DNA of 64,000 nt from Mycolicibacterium sp. CBMA 247 (GCF_009729095.1 NZ_VTGX01000003.1:558001-622000); one strand, 5' to 3'. Counted from the first letter of the stretch, positions 15,420-24,354 are shown. The notes: generated by a model not told the origin, from the sequence alone. Numbers and translations are program-made.

Positions 15420-16502
15420 TCACATCACCAACGGTTCGGGCAACGTGCCGATCACATCGAAGTCGTAGTGGTTGGCCCGTGCAATGTGTACCTGTTGATG
15501 CGAACGGCCGACCCCGAGGTGCACCGTCCCGCGGGGGCCGTTATAGGTCACGCCCCGGCGCTCGATCGTCGCGAGAATCTGACGCGAGTCAACGCTGTGC
15601 ACTTCGTTCACGCTTGCCGCCAGCGCCAGGATCCCCTCGTAGCACGATTCGGCGGCGTTGTTCAACGCCGGCGCGTGCGGGCCGAACCGATCCAGGTAGG
15701 AGCCGGTGAAATCCAGTGCGGACGATGTGGCCAGACTATTGAAGTACGCCGCGGCCACGTACAGGTTGTCGGTGGCCGAACCTCCCGATGCCAGGAGCAT
15801 GTTCTCTTCCATCAACGGCGAGAACCGCACCATTCGCCCGTGCATACCGTTTTCCGCGAACTGGCGATTGAACAGCACCGCGTCGCGGCCCACCAACAGC
15901 ATGATCACCGCATCGGCGTTACTTTTGGCCAGATCGCGCAGGGCGCCGGTGAAATCGCGACAGCCGTAGCGCACATAGAACTCACCGACCACCTTGGAAT
16001 CGGATGCCTCCGCGTAGGTGTGCACGGCCCGAGCGGTTCGCCGCGGCCATACATAGTCTGAGCCTGCGATCGCCCAACGCTTCAGCCCCAGGTGCTCCGT
16101 GAGCCAGCGCAGCCCGGGGAGCACCTGAAGTGCGGGTGTCTCCCCCGGGCACAGCACTGCTTCACCGGCAGCACCTTCGTGCAGCGATGTATAGACATAG
16201 GGAATGTTCATTCGCGCCAGCACCGGGGACATGTGTTGGCGCACCGTGGAAATGTGCCAACCAACCACGGCATGCACTGCGCCAGACTGGACCTGCATCA
16301 TCGTCTGGTCACAGAACTCCTCCACCGGGGCGCCGGCGTCAAGGACCTCGATCTCGACCGGCCTCCCCAGGATGCCGTCGGTCGCGTTGAGTCGGGCGAC
16401 AGCCAACTCCGCGACGGCCTCACACGATGGGCCGAAAATGCCACCAGGACCCTGAAGTGGGATCGCGAGGCCGATACGGAATGCATCCGTGCTGCAACCC
16501 AC
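15420..16502 (-). CDS. amiC: AmiC-like amide sensor (type 1 periplasmic-binding fold)
   Basis: This 360-residue protein has the two-lobe ligand-binding fold of branched-chain amino acid/amide-binding proteins (FRIGLAIPLQGPGGIFGPS, GRPVEIEVLDAG, AVVGWHISTVRQ). It lacks a signal peptide, as does Pseudomonas AmiC, so it is a cytoplasmic sensor rather than a transporter component. It is divergent from a MarR regulator and the amidase gene, the same set of parts as the inducible acetamidase region of M. smegmatis. It probably senses short amides and works with the MarR protein. GTG 16502 is the likely start (GAAGGTG upstream). Confidence 0.82.
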   Translation of the reverse strand: MGCSTDAFRIGLAIPLQGPGGIFGPSCEAVAELAVARLNATDGILGRPVEIEVLDAGAPVEEFCDQTMMQVQSGAVHAVVGWHISTVRQHMSPVLARMNIPYVYTSLHEGAAGEAVLCPGETPALQVLPGLRWLTEHLGLKRWAIAGSDYVWPRRTARAVHTYAEASDSKVVGEFYVRYGCRDFTGALRDLAKSNADAVIMLLVGRDAVLFNRQFAENGMHGRMVRFSPLMEENMLLASGGSATDNLYVAAAYFNSLATSSALDFTGSYLDRFGPHAPALNNAAESCYEGILALAASVNEVHSVDSRQILATIERRGVTYNGPRGTVHLGVGRSHQQVHIARANHYDFDVIGTLPEPLVM

Positions 16503-16543
16503 ACTTCACCTTCTCTACTCGACCTACCCCGCGGAGTTGTGTT

Positions 16544-16551
16544 CAAATGGA
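16544..16551. promoter_or_regulatory. CAAATGGA element between amiC and amiA
   Basis: CAAATGGA occurs here in TTCAAATGGAA, in the divergent promoter region, and again at 17122-17129 in TCCAAATGGA just before the amidase gene. The sharing suggests an operator for the adjacent MarR protein. Confidence 0.4.
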
Positions 16552-16623
16552 ATTGAGTATTGGACAATATTTCCCCGAGTTCGGTGACGCGTCAAGGGTT
16601 GGCGACTGGGTGCGGATCGGAGT

Positions 16624-17049
16624 ATGGAACGTTCGATGTCGACAGAATTCGCGGAACTGGCCTCGTTACTGCTGGACCGTGCTGCGCGCCTCGAGCGCGT
16701 CATCGGCGCCAGCCTGTCGGGTACCGGCCTCGCGGTGCCGCATTGGCTGATACTCGGTGCGCTCCACCGCGCCAGTGACGGCCTGACGATGACCGGGCTC
16801 GCCAATGTCGTCGGCTTGCCGGGTGCGACCCTGACGCGCAGCGTGGACAGGCTTGTCGACCAAGCGCTGCTGCATCGGACGGTTGACGCGCTGGATCGTC
16901 GAAGGGTGCTGGTGCACCTGACGGACCGGGGTCGGTCGAGCTATCACGCCGTTGCTCCCCGTGTCGACGAGGCTGTCGAAGCGCAGCTGTCCAATCTGGC
17001 CGCCTGGGAGCACGAGGCCCTGGCCGGCCTGCTCGCCAAGCGCAGCTGA
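16624..17049 (+). CDS. amiA: MarR family regulator of the acetamidase cluster
   Basis: This 141-residue protein has the MarR winged helix: HWLILGALHRASDGLTMTGLANVVGLPGATLTRSVDRL as the recognition region, then the wing TVDALDRRRVLVHLTDRG. MarR proteins bind palindromic operators as dimers. Its position between amiC (divergent) and the amidase (same strand, 126 bp downstream) matches AmiA, the MarR-like regulator of the M. smegmatis acetamidase operon. The gene symbol is given by this synteny. A repeated CAAATGGA element flanks the gene on both sides and is a plausible binding site. Confidence 0.75.
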   Translation: MERSMSTEFAELASLLLDRAARLERVIGASLSGTGLAVPHWLILGALHRASDGLTMTGLANVVGLPGATLTRSVDRLVDQALLHRTVDALDRRRVLVHLTDRGRSSYHAVAPRVDEAVEAQLSNLAAWEHEALAGLLAKRS

Positions 17050-17121
17050 CCTCACCTCACCTCACCCGCCTTTCGCCTGAGCGCATTCTGACGGCGAGGA
17101 ACCAGAGCCTTGATTTATTTC

Positions 17122-17129
17122 CAAATGGA
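17122..17129. promoter_or_regulatory. CAAATGGA element upstream of the amidase
   Basis: This is the second copy of the element, in the perfect 10-bp inverted repeat TCCAAATGGA (17121-17130 region), 47 bp before the amidase start. It is a candidate MarR operator, controlling induction by amides. Confidence 0.4.
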
Positions 17130-17175
17130 GATAACGTGTGTGCGTCGTCACATCCCCGAACAGAGGATCCGCACC

Positions 17176-18378
17176 ATGACCAAACCCACTGACTTCACCC
17201 GCTCCGGCGTATCCCGATTTCCCAACCGCGACTTAGGCGTCCAGCGGTTCTCCTGCGAGGTCGGCGTCCCGCTGGCCGAGCAGAAGCATCTCGGTCACAA
17301 CCGATGGCATCCCGACATTCCGCCCCTGATCGAGGTAGGTCTCGGCGACGAGCTGATTCTCGAGAGTGGCGGCTATGACGACTATCAGCTCCAGGACGTC
17401 GACGACGATGCCGACATCCATTCGTTCGACCTGACCCGCACCCATCCGCTCACCGGCCCGGTCAAGGTGGACGGCGTCAAGGCCGGCGACCTATTGGTCG
17501 TCGATATCCTTGATGTTCAACCACTTTCGGGTATCGGCTACTCCAACATCCTGCCGGGCATGGGCGGACCGCTGGCGGCGTCCTTCCCGGACGGATACAA
17601 GACCATCTGGGATCTGCACGGCCTCTTCGCCACCAGCCGCCAGATCCCCGGGGTGGAGATCCCAGCGATCAGTCACCCGGGCATCATCGGTGTCGCCCCC
17701 TCGCATGACCTGCTGCAGATCTGGAACGAGCGCGAAGATCCGTTCATCGCCGACGGTCTAGCCGCACCCCGGGCCGACGCCCGGGACACTGCTGTCCTTC
17801 GTGATCTCGAGGGCGACGAGTGGGCGCGGGTCGCTGAAACGGCAGCGCGGACCATCCCACCGCGCGAAAACGGCGGCAACATGGACATCAAGAACTTGTC
17901 GCGGGGTTCGCGTGTCTATTTCCCGGTGTTCGTCGACGGCGCATTGTTCTCCAGCGGCGACTTCCATTTCGCCGAAGGCGACGGCGAAATCACCTGGAAC
18001 GCAATCGAGATGGACGGTGCTGGCTGGTACCGGTTCAACGTGATCAAGGACGGGATGGCACGCTACGGCGTCCGAACCCCGATGTTCCGACCGTCTCCGG
18101 TCGACCCGCAATTCGGCACCCGGTACATCTCGTTCACCGGCCTTTCGGCCGGCGGGCGCGAACAGAAGTACCTGGACACCACCATGGCGGTCACACAGGT
18201 CGTCGAGCAGGCTATCGAATACCTCGGCAAGTTCGGGTACACGCCGGAGCAGGCGTACACCATCATCTCTGTCGCGCCGTGTGAGATGCACGTCGGCGGT
18301 GTCGTCGACATCCCGAACGCCGCGGTCGTCCTGAAGATCCCACTGGACATCTTCGACAAGGACATCCTCCCCCACTAG
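17176..18378 (+). CDS. amiE: Acetamidase/formamidase
   Basis: This 400-residue enzyme belongs to the FmdA/AmdA family, which hydrolyses formamide and acetamide to ammonia and the acid. Typical stretches are NRWHPDIPPLIEVGLGDEL, SFDLTRTHPLTGPVKVDG, HPGIIGVAPS, GGNMDIKNLSRGSRVYFPV, and the C-terminal SVAPCEMHVGGVVDIPNAAV. I chose ATG 17176 because AGAGGA lies eight bases upstream; a TTG at 17110 would overlap the candidate operator. It sits in the order amiC/amiA-amiE-amiS, a nitrogen-scavenging module, and is followed by a perfect 17-bp hairpin before the channel gene. Confidence 0.9.
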   Translation: MTKPTDFTRSGVSRFPNRDLGVQRFSCEVGVPLAEQKHLGHNRWHPDIPPLIEVGLGDELILESGGYDDYQLQDVDDDADIHSFDLTRTHPLTGPVKVDGVKAGDLLVVDILDVQPLSGIGYSNILPGMGGPLAASFPDGYKTIWDLHGLFATSRQIPGVEIPAISHPGIIGVAPSHDLLQIWNEREDPFIADGLAAPRADARDTAVLRDLEGDEWARVAETAARTIPPRENGGNMDIKNLSRGSRVYFPVFVDGALFSSGDFHFAEGDGEITWNAIEMDGAGWYRFNVIKDGMARYGVRTPMFRPSPVDPQFGTRYISFTGLSAGGREQKYLDTTMAVTQVVEQAIEYLGKFGYTPEQAYTIISVAPCEMHVGGVVDIPNAAVVLKIPLDIFDKDILPH

Positions 18379-18397
18379 CGGCAACCAACGACGGCGC

Positions 18398-18435
18398 GAT
18401 GTCGCCCGACCGGGCATTCCCGGTCGGGCGACATC
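18398..18435. terminator. 17-bp perfect hairpin between amiE and amiS
   Basis: 18398-18414 (GATGTCGCCCGACCGGG) pairs perfectly with 18419-18435 around a CATT loop. No T tract follows. It lies inside the presumed operon, so it may be a partial terminator or an mRNA-stabilising element that sets amidase:channel ratios. Confidence 0.65.
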
Positions 18436-18457
18436 CCGAAAGAATCGAGACCCCTTG

Positions 18458-19066
18458 ATGGGTAACATCGGACTGTTCTATGTGGGCGCCGTGCTGATCG
18501 TGAACGGTGCCATGCTGCTGGGCTGGGTCACCCCGCGCGGCGCCGCGCCGCTCAACCTATTTGTCGGCCTGATGCAGGTCTTCACCCCGACCTATCTCGT
18601 GCTCACCGCCGGTGGTGACCCCGCCATCATCCACGCCGCCGCCGGCCTCTACCTGTTCGGCTTCACCTATCTGTGGGTCGGGATCAACGCACTGGCGGGC
18701 CTACCTGGGCACGGATTGGGTTGGTTCTCTCTCTTTGTGGCGGCGGTGGCGGTCGCCTATGCCACCCAGAGCTTCGCCGCCAATTCCCCCGTCTTCGGAA
18801 TCATTTGGCTGGCCTGGGCAGCGCTCTGGCTATTGTTCTTCCTGCTGCTCGGCCTGGAACGGACGGGCCTGACGACGATTACCGGCGCGGTCGCTTTGGT
18901 AGAGGGCCTACTCACGGCCGCGCTGCCGGCGTGGCTGGCCATGAGCGGATCGTTTCGCGAGTCCTGGGTGGTCGCGCTTGCAGGAGCGGGCGTCGGCGTG
19001 GTGCTGGTCGTTGTCATCGGCTGGGGCGCAAGCCATCTCCGACCTGTTCCGAGACCAGCGCCCTAA
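18458..19066 (+). CDS. amiS: AmiS/UreI family amide channel
   Basis: This ~202-residue protein has about six hydrophobic helices and AmiS/UreI family features: MGNIGLFYVGAVLIVNG at the N-terminus, LNLFVGLMQVFTP, and YLFGFTYLWVGINAL. The family forms proton-gated or open urea/short-amide channels. I use ATG 18458 rather than the overlapping TTG 18455. It is placed directly after the amidase and should admit acetamide for hydrolysis. The final 20 residues are basic and proline-rich. Confidence 0.85.
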   Translation: MGNIGLFYVGAVLIVNGAMLLGWVTPRGAAPLNLFVGLMQVFTPTYLVLTAGGDPAIIHAAAGLYLFGFTYLWVGINALAGLPGHGLGWFSLFVAAVAVAYATQSFAANSPVFGIIWLAWAALWLLFFLLLGLERTGLTTITGAVALVEGLLTAALPAWLAMSGSFRESWVVALAGAGVGVVLVVVIGWGASHLRPVPRPAP

Positions 19067-19454
19067 CCCGTCGATACGTGCCGCCGACGCTCCGACACCC
19101 GAGGGCGGTCGGGTAACCAGTCCGAACCAACTTCGTATGGGCGAGTTGTCCGCAGGGCTGCAGCGGCGCGTCGTCACTGACGGTCATGCCAACGTCCGCG
19201 CGCCCCGGCCTTGACGATCTTAGCGAACTCTTAATCCAGTGGCTCCGGCGACAAACACCGCATATCGAGACCATGCCGTGGTCTGTGAGATCCGGTTCAA
19301 TTTGGCTCGTGACCAGCGAATTCTCGACAGCAACTGCCACTGTCACTCGATTTTGCGGACGCCGCACATGCGCGCGACGCGTACTTACTTCGGGGCGTTT
19401 ACGCAACATCGAAATCGGGCAATCGGCAGTCCTACCCGACGCGAAGGTTCTCCT
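19067..19454. other. Intergenic region before the cutinase
   Basis: I see no supportable gene in these 388 bases. The stretch is lower in GC towards 19220-19400 than the flanking genes and probably holds the amiS transcript end and the cutinase promoter. No clear hairpin or operator stands out. Confidence 0.5.
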
Positions 19455-20195
19455 ATGCACAACTTCGATTGCACTGAAGCCCCTGCGGCATCCAACCGCA
19501 AGGGAAGATACGGGCTCACGAGCATCCTCGCGGCCATGTTCACCGCGCTAGTGCTGATCAGCGCTCCGGCACCGATTGCCAACGCGGAACCATGTCCGGA
19601 CGCCGAGGTGGTGTTTGGCCGCGGGACCGGCGAGCCGCCGGGTGTTGGCGGAATCGGACAGGCATTCGTCGATGCCCTGCGCACCCAGGCCGGCGCGAAA
19701 TCGGTCAGTTCGTACCCGGTCAACTACCAGGCCAGCGCCGACTTCGCCGACGGCATCCAGTTCGCCCTCACGGTCATCGACGGGATCCGGGACGCTACCA
19801 ACCACATTCAGACAGTGGCCGCCGCGTGCCCCGGCACCAAGATGGTGCTCGGAGGATTTTCCCAGGGCGCTGCGGTGGCAGGGTTCACTACGTCAGCCGA
19901 CATCCCAGCGGGTGTCCCCGCGGCTTTCGTACCGCCTCCGATGCCGCCAGAAATCGCCACTCACATCGTTGCCGTGACGTTGTTCGGTAAACCTTCCAAC
20001 CAGTTCCTCAGCGACGCCGGTGCACCACAAATCACGATCGGGCCGCGATATGTGCCCAAGACCATCGATCTGTGCGCCACCGGCGATACTGTCTGCAACG
20101 GCGCACGACCCGGACCGCCCACCGGCGCGCACAACTCCTACATCGCTAACGGCATGGTCAACCAAGCCGCGCAGTTTGCGGCCAGCCGGCTCTAG
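19455..20195 (+). CDS. Secreted cutinase-family serine esterase
   Basis: From ATG 19455 (AAGG upstream) the 246-residue protein has an N-terminal signal peptide ending near ANA/EP. The cutinase core follows: CPDAEVVFGRGTGEPPGVGGIG, the nucleophile elbow GGFSQG with Ser136, then CATGDTVC with Asp211 and GAHNSYI with His226 completing the triad. Paired cysteines (C47/C125 and C207/C214) fit the two conserved disulfides. Mycobacterial cutinase-like proteins act on polyesters, lipids or cell-envelope esters outside the cell. The specific substrate is unknown. It appears to be a single-gene transcription unit. Confidence 0.92.
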   Translation: MHNFDCTEAPAASNRKGRYGLTSILAAMFTALVLISAPAPIANAEPCPDAEVVFGRGTGEPPGVGGIGQAFVDALRTQAGAKSVSSYPVNYQASADFADGIQFALTVIDGIRDATNHIQTVAAACPGTKMVLGGFSQGAAVAGFTTSADIPAGVPAAFVPPPMPPEIATHIVAVTLFGKPSNQFLSDAGAPQITIGPRYVPKTIDLCATGDTVCNGARPGPPTGAHNSYIANGMVNQAAQFAASRL

Positions 20196-20422
20196 CGACT
20201 GGCCGACATAGCTTTCTTCTTGCCCCCGATTGGATTCGGGCTTTCAGATCCGTTGTAGTGCAGAGGATCTGACACAAACTCAGCCAGCACCCCCTGCCGT
20301 TCCCGTCGCCGGACGGGTTGTCTACTCATTTCGATCACTGCACCACCGCTGTGCGTCTTTTCACCGTGACCTATGCAGTCAGAACATGCCTTCAACCGCG
20401 CGAGCGAATGGAGTGAAACACC

Positions 20423-20926
20423 ATGAGTACCAACCGAATTACCAGCGGGACCGAGCGAACGACCATCGAGAACATGCTCGACCGCAACCGCGAAGCACTT
20501 ATCGCCACCGTACGCGGTTTGTCTGAGGCCAATGCCCGCCGACGACTCGTTGCGTCGCTGACGACACCGATCTCATTGATCAAGCACGCCGCCGCCGCGG
20601 AACGGATCTGGTTCCAACGGTTCTGGGCAGGACTCGACGCCTCCGAATGCGACGGATACTCGAACCGAGACGAGGGCACCTTCGCCGTCGCCGACGACGA
20701 GTCGTTGGCCGACGTGATCGCCGAGTTCGAGCGCGCCAGTCAACGGTCCCGTGTGATCGCCTCCCGCTTCGACCTCGACGACACCAAGGACAATCCCCGC
20801 GAAGGAACAGTGAGTATGCGATGGACCCTGCTCGCCATGATCGAAGAATTCGCCAGGCACGCTGGTCACGGCGACATCCTCCGCGAACAGATCGATCGGC
20901 CCACGCCCCGATACATACGTCCATGA
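20423..20926 (+). CDS. DinB-superfamily (DUF664-type) protein
   Basis: This 167-residue protein starts at ATG 20423 with GGAGTG upstream. It carries the DinB/DUF664 pattern: LTTPISLIKHAAAAERIWFQRFWAG with the first metal His, TVSMRWTLLAMIEEFARHAGHGDILREQID with the other His residues. This actinobacterial group forms metal-binding four-helix bundles, many thought to be mycothiol S-transferases or isomerases. The substrate is unknown. It stands alone between the cutinase and the L,D-transpeptidase on the same strand. Confidence 0.8.
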   Translation: MSTNRITSGTERTTIENMLDRNREALIATVRGLSEANARRRLVASLTTPISLIKHAAAAERIWFQRFWAGLDASECDGYSNRDEGTFAVADDESLADVIAEFERASQRSRVIASRFDLDDTKDNPREGTVSMRWTLLAMIEEFARHAGHGDILREQIDRPTPRYIRP

Positions 20927-21009
20927 AAGCCGGTGCGCCCGTTGGGCACACCGATGGTCGGCTTGGGTCGGCTTGACAGCTGCGGCGGCTAGTATCCGGG
21001 AGAATTCGG

Positions 21010-21894
21010 ATGCCGAGCGGAGCGTGGGTAATGACAGGTGCGAGACGGAGCGCGGTGCCGCTCTTCATGGTGGTAGCGGTGCTGATGGCGCTGCTCATCG
21101 TTGCGACAGGGGTATCGCGCGCCGATGATGTCGGGGTCCCTGGGGTTTCTCTGACCACCACGTCGGGCGCGCCGCTGCAGAACGGTGGCACCTACGGCAT
21201 CGGGATCGTCGTCGTGGCGCACTTCGCCGAGCCCGTCGACGACCGTGGCGCGGTCGAGCGGCAGCTCGCGGTCACCACGGATCCGCCGGTGCCCGGAGCC
21301 TGGCACTGGGTCGACGACCGGACAGCGCACTGGCGTCCGCCGCAGTACTACTCCCCTGGCGCGACGGTCACTGTCGGCCAGGAGGCGCCGCTGACGTTCA
21401 CGATCGGCGCCTCGCACGTATCGGTCGCCGACGACGCCACCAAACAGGTCAGCGTGTACGACGGTGGCACGCTGGTTCGAACCATGCCGACGTCGATGGG
21501 CCGCGGTGGCACCGAAACGATCAACGGCAAGACGCTGACCTTCTGGACCCAGCCGGGCGTGTACACCGTGATGGACAAAAGCAGCCCCGTCGTGATGGAT
21601 TCGTCCACGTACGGCCTGCCGATCAATTCCCACCTCGGTTACAAGGAATCCATCAACTACGCGGTGCGGATCAGCAGCGACGGCGTTTACCTGCATCAGC
21701 TTGACGCCACGGTGTGGGCGCAGGGCAAGACCGACACCAGCCACGGCTGCCTGAATCTCAACGGCGACAACGCCCGGTGGTTCTACAACTTCTCGACACC
21801 CGGCGACATCGTCGAGGTGCGGAACAGCGGCGGTAAACCCCTGCAGCTGTGGCAGAACGGCGACTGGAGCGTGCCGTGGGACCAGTGGGCGTGA
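21010..21894 (+). CDS. L,D-transpeptidase (YkuD family)
   Basis: This 294-residue protein makes 3-3 crosslinks in peptidoglycan (family role). It has an N-terminal signal/anchor helix (residues ~14-36), one immunoglobulin-like domain (about 45-132) and the YkuD catalytic domain. The catalytic motif is SHGCLNL with Ser244, His245 and Cys247. HLGYKESINYAVRISSDGVYLHQ is typical of mycobacterial Ldt proteins. It is shorter than LdtB-type enzymes with two Ig-like domains. GGGAG precedes ATG 21010; ATG 21031 is an alternative. Periplasmic action is expected. Confidence 0.9.
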   Translation: MPSGAWVMTGARRSAVPLFMVVAVLMALLIVATGVSRADDVGVPGVSLTTTSGAPLQNGGTYGIGIVVVAHFAEPVDDRGAVERQLAVTTDPPVPGAWHWVDDRTAHWRPPQYYSPGATVTVGQEAPLTFTIGASHVSVADDATKQVSVYDGGTLVRTMPTSMGRGGTETINGKTLTFWTQPGVYTVMDKSSPVVMDSSTYGLPINSHLGYKESINYAVRISSDGVYLHQLDATVWAQGKTDTSHGCLNLNGDNARWFYNFSTPGDIVEVRNSGGKPLQLWQNGDWSVPWDQWA

Positions 21895-22019
21895 CCCTGT
21901 CGTTGCCCAACCCGTTGTAGTTCGATCTCTGGATGAGTCTCCGCGCAGGACGGCGTTATCCGAGGAAGACAGGTCATTTCCACCATGTCTTCTGGTACAG
22001 CCCTCAGGAGGAGAACAAC

Positions 22020-22934
22020 GTGCGCTTGGACAATATTTCAGACCTCGATAGGTCGGGGCTCGACGAGTTGGTGCCGTCGCGCTATGCGGTGCAAGTCGGT
22101 GACATCGAGGTGTTGGTGATCAGCGATGGGGTGCTACCGATAACAGCCTCGACGTTGGCCACCAACGCCGACCCGTCCGAGCTGGCGGGCTGGTTGGGTG
22201 ACAATTTCCTGCCGCCTGAGGTGGTCGACTGGCCGCTGAACGTGGTTGTGGTGCGTAGCGGCGACCGGACCATCCTCGTCGACGCCGGCTTGGGGCTGGA
22301 GTTCCCCGACTTCCCGCGGGCCGGGCAGACGGTCCAGCGACTGGAGGCGGCCGGTGTCGATCTCACATCCGTGACCGACGTGGTGCTCACCCACATGCAC
22401 ATGGACCACGTGGGCGGGCTGATCACCGACGGGGTGAAGGAACGGCTGCGTCCGGACGTCCGGGTCCACGCGGCGGCTGCAGAGGCCGAGTTCTGGGAAG
22501 CGCCCGACTTCTCCCGCACCGTCATGCCGCAGCCGATACCGGATGTGCTTCGGAGGGTCGCCTCGCAGTTCTTGGACGAATACCGCGGCCAACTGCGGAC
22601 TTTCGAGACGGAATACGAGGTGGCACCGGGCGTACTCGTCACCCGCACCGGCGGTCACACCCCCGGGCACAGCGTGGTCCGCCTGGCGTCCGGCGGCGAG
22701 AAACTGACCTTCGCCGGCGACGCCGTGTTCGCGCCCGGGTTCGACAACCCCGAGTGGCAGAACGGATTCGAACACGACCCTGAGGAGGCGGCCCGCGTCC
22801 GGATCCGCCTCTTGCGTGAGTTGGCGGCGACCGGCGAATCGCTGGTGGCCACTCACCTACCGTTCCCGTCCGTCTGCCGGGTGGCGGCCGCCGGCGACGT
22901 CTTCCGGTGCGTGCCGGCCGTCTGGGATTACTGA
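22020..22934 (+). CDS. MBL-fold metallo-hydrolase
   Basis: GTG 22020 follows AGGAGGAG, so I choose it over the upstream ATG 21933; the product is 304 residues. The zinc site is THMHMDHVGG (HxHxDH), with later ligands in GGHTPGHS, FAGDAVF and ATHLPFP. The overall pattern resembles the lactonase-like AiiA/AttM branch, which opens lactone or ester rings, but no substrate can be named. The gene is convergent with merB, and a large shared hairpin lies between them. Confidence 0.85.
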   Translation: MRLDNISDLDRSGLDELVPSRYAVQVGDIEVLVISDGVLPITASTLATNADPSELAGWLGDNFLPPEVVDWPLNVVVVRSGDRTILVDAGLGLEFPDFPRAGQTVQRLEAAGVDLTSVTDVVLTHMHMDHVGGLITDGVKERLRPDVRVHAAAAEAEFWEAPDFSRTVMPQPIPDVLRRVASQFLDEYRGQLRTFETEYEVAPGVLVTRTGGHTPGHSVVRLASGGEKLTFAGDAVFAPGFDNPEWQNGFEHDPEEAARVRIRLLRELAATGESLVATHLPFPSVCRVAAAGDVFRCVPAVWDY

Positions 22935-22949
22935 CCGCGTGCTCGGTTA

Positions 22950-23008
22950 GGGCCTCTGCTCGCGAATCCTGGAGTTGAGCTGGTTGCTCAGCCTGCGAGC
23001 AGGGGCCC
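22950..23008. terminator. Nested hairpin between MBL hydrolase and merB
   Basis: 22950-22963 (GGGCCTCTGCTCGC) pairs with 22995-23008 with one mismatch. Inside the loop a second stem TGAGC/GCTCA (22976-22980 with 22986-22990) forms. The right side includes the merB stop codon. This is probably a bidirectional terminator for the convergent genes. Confidence 0.55.
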
Positions 23009-23929
23009 GAATACGCTCTCGGCGAGTGTGATTGCGTCGTTCTGGCCGACGATGAAGCCTTCCAATTCGGGACGGTTGTCGAGGTGAGACTGTGCGTGTT
23101 GCGTGTCGGTGTGGAAGCTGATCGATCCGCAGACGGTATTCGCCAGGGTTCCACAGCAATCGGTGTGGCCAATGACGACGACGGCGGTGGCAGGTTGCCA
23201 CGTCCATTCGCCGCCGCGGCGTTGGATGCGAATCGGTGCCCCGGTGTCGGGGTCGGTGGAATCGATGACGCCGTCGGTACCGGTCATCAACGGGATGCCG
23301 AGCGCGTCGATCGCGCACATCGCTGGGACTGGGAGGTGGCCGGCGAGATGGACCGTGTGGCCGGTGGCCCGGCCGGAGAAGGGATAGGCGATCTCGATCT
23401 GTCCATCGGGTCCGGTGTGCACCAGGTCGGCGCCGGCGAGTTGGTGCAGCGCCTCGTCGAGGTCGATTCCGAGCGCGACCGCGGTTGGGTGCAGGTCGTC
23501 CCGATGTACCTGGCTGTGATCGCGGAAGCCGCGTAGCACGGCTCGGTGTAGTTCCCGGACCGCTGACGGGAGTTGCTGGGCGGAGGCGAGGACCGACTGG
23601 GGCGCGCTGGCGGACCGATCGGGCGTCGCGAATTGCCCTGGTGTGGAGTTGGTTTCCATCTTCCCCGGCCTGTGGGCGCGCAATGCTTCGAGAACGCGTT
23701 GCGATGTGGGCAGGTCGAGTCGGCACGCGTCGCCGATCGGCGCTTCGGCCTCGGGGCGCATCACGTCGACGCCGTCCACGAGGACCGTCGGTGAGGGGTA
23801 TCGACCGACGCGGTCAATGATCGGCACGTCGATGCCGAGCGTGGTCAGGCAGTCGGTGACTGTCTGTTTGGCGGCGGCTGCGTTGGGGCATCCCGGCGAG
23901 GTGAGTAGTTCGATAATCATGACGGTCAC
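22988..23929 (-). CDS. merB: Alkylmercury lyase MerB with N-terminal thioredoxin-like domain
   Basis: MerB splits C-Hg bonds of organomercurials. In this 313-residue protein, residues ~1-85 look like a small thioredoxin/glutaredoxin-like domain (MIIELLTSPGCPNAAAAKQ, PTVLVDGVDV). The MerB domain follows: Cys205 and Asp208 in CAIDALGIP match Cys96/Asp99 of the E. coli plasmid enzyme. Cys267 in TVCGSISFH lies 62 residues on, close to the 63-residue spacing to Cys159. The gene overlaps merR by four bases (ATGA). No merA is present in the window, so the released Hg2+ must be handled elsewhere. The N-terminal domain might pass mercury on; that is speculation. Confidence 0.82.
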   Translation of the reverse strand: MTVMIIELLTSPGCPNAAAAKQTVTDCLTTLGIDVPIIDRVGRYPSPTVLVDGVDVMRPEAEAPIGDACRLDLPTSQRVLEALRAHRPGKMETNSTPGQFATPDRSASAPQSVLASAQQLPSAVRELHRAVLRGFRDHSQVHRDDLHPTAVALGIDLDEALHQLAGADLVHTGPDGQIEIAYPFSGRATGHTVHLAGHLPVPAMCAIDALGIPLMTGTDGVIDSTDPDTGAPIRIQRRGGEWTWQPATAVVVIGHTDCCGTLANTVCGSISFHTDTQHAQSHLDNRPELEGFIVGQNDAITLAESVFGPLLAG

Positions 23930-24348
23930 TCCTGCGCGGTGGACGTTGTTGTGGTGGAAGCGGTTTCGATGTTTTGTAGGATCGGGCAGTCACGCTCGGC
24001 ACGGGGCTGATCACAGGTGTCAATCAGACGGGCGAGCGCATCACGCATGACCGCGAGTTCGTCGATGCGCAGCTGCAGGTCGGCGATCCGGCGGCGGGCC
24101 ATCGTGTTGGCCTCCTCACATGAGGCCGGACCGCCCTCGGCCAGGTGCAATAGCTCGTCGATGTCGTCGAGGGTGAATCCGAGTTGTTGAGCGCGTTTGA
24201 CGAACCGCACGACCCGCACCGCGTCAGGGGTATACGCGCGATACCCCGACGGGGTCCGCTCAGGTTCGGGTAGCAAGCCGCGACGTTCGTAGTACCGCAG
24301 GGTTTGGGTGTTGACCTGGGCCTGTGCGGCGACCTCGCTTGTCCTCAC
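23926..24348 (-). CDS. merR: MerR family mercury-responsive regulator
   Basis: This 140-residue protein has the MerR DNA-binding head (MRTSEVAAQAQVNTQTLRYY, ERRGLLPEPERTPSGYR), a long dimerisation helix and three cysteines, Cys77, Cys112 and Cys121. Their spacing (35 and 9) is exactly that of the Hg-binding Cys82/117/126 of Tn501 MerR, so mercury sensing is well supported. It starts at GTG 24348. A MerR-type promoter ends only six bases before this GTG, so the transcript is probably leaderless. merB follows with overlap, making a two-gene operon under autoregulation. Confidence 0.9.
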   Translation of the reverse strand: MRTSEVAAQAQVNTQTLRYYERRGLLPEPERTPSGYRAYTPDAVRVVRFVKRAQQLGFTLDDIDELLHLAEGGPASCEEANTMARRRIADLQLRIDELAVMRDALARLIDTCDQPRAERDCPILQNIETASTTTTSTAQE

Positions 24349-24354
24349 CCCACC

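Noticed and set aside
17050..17100. Short CCTCAC tandem repeats after the MarR gene
   Set aside because: There are only a few copies, with no symmetry or hairpin; probably chance.
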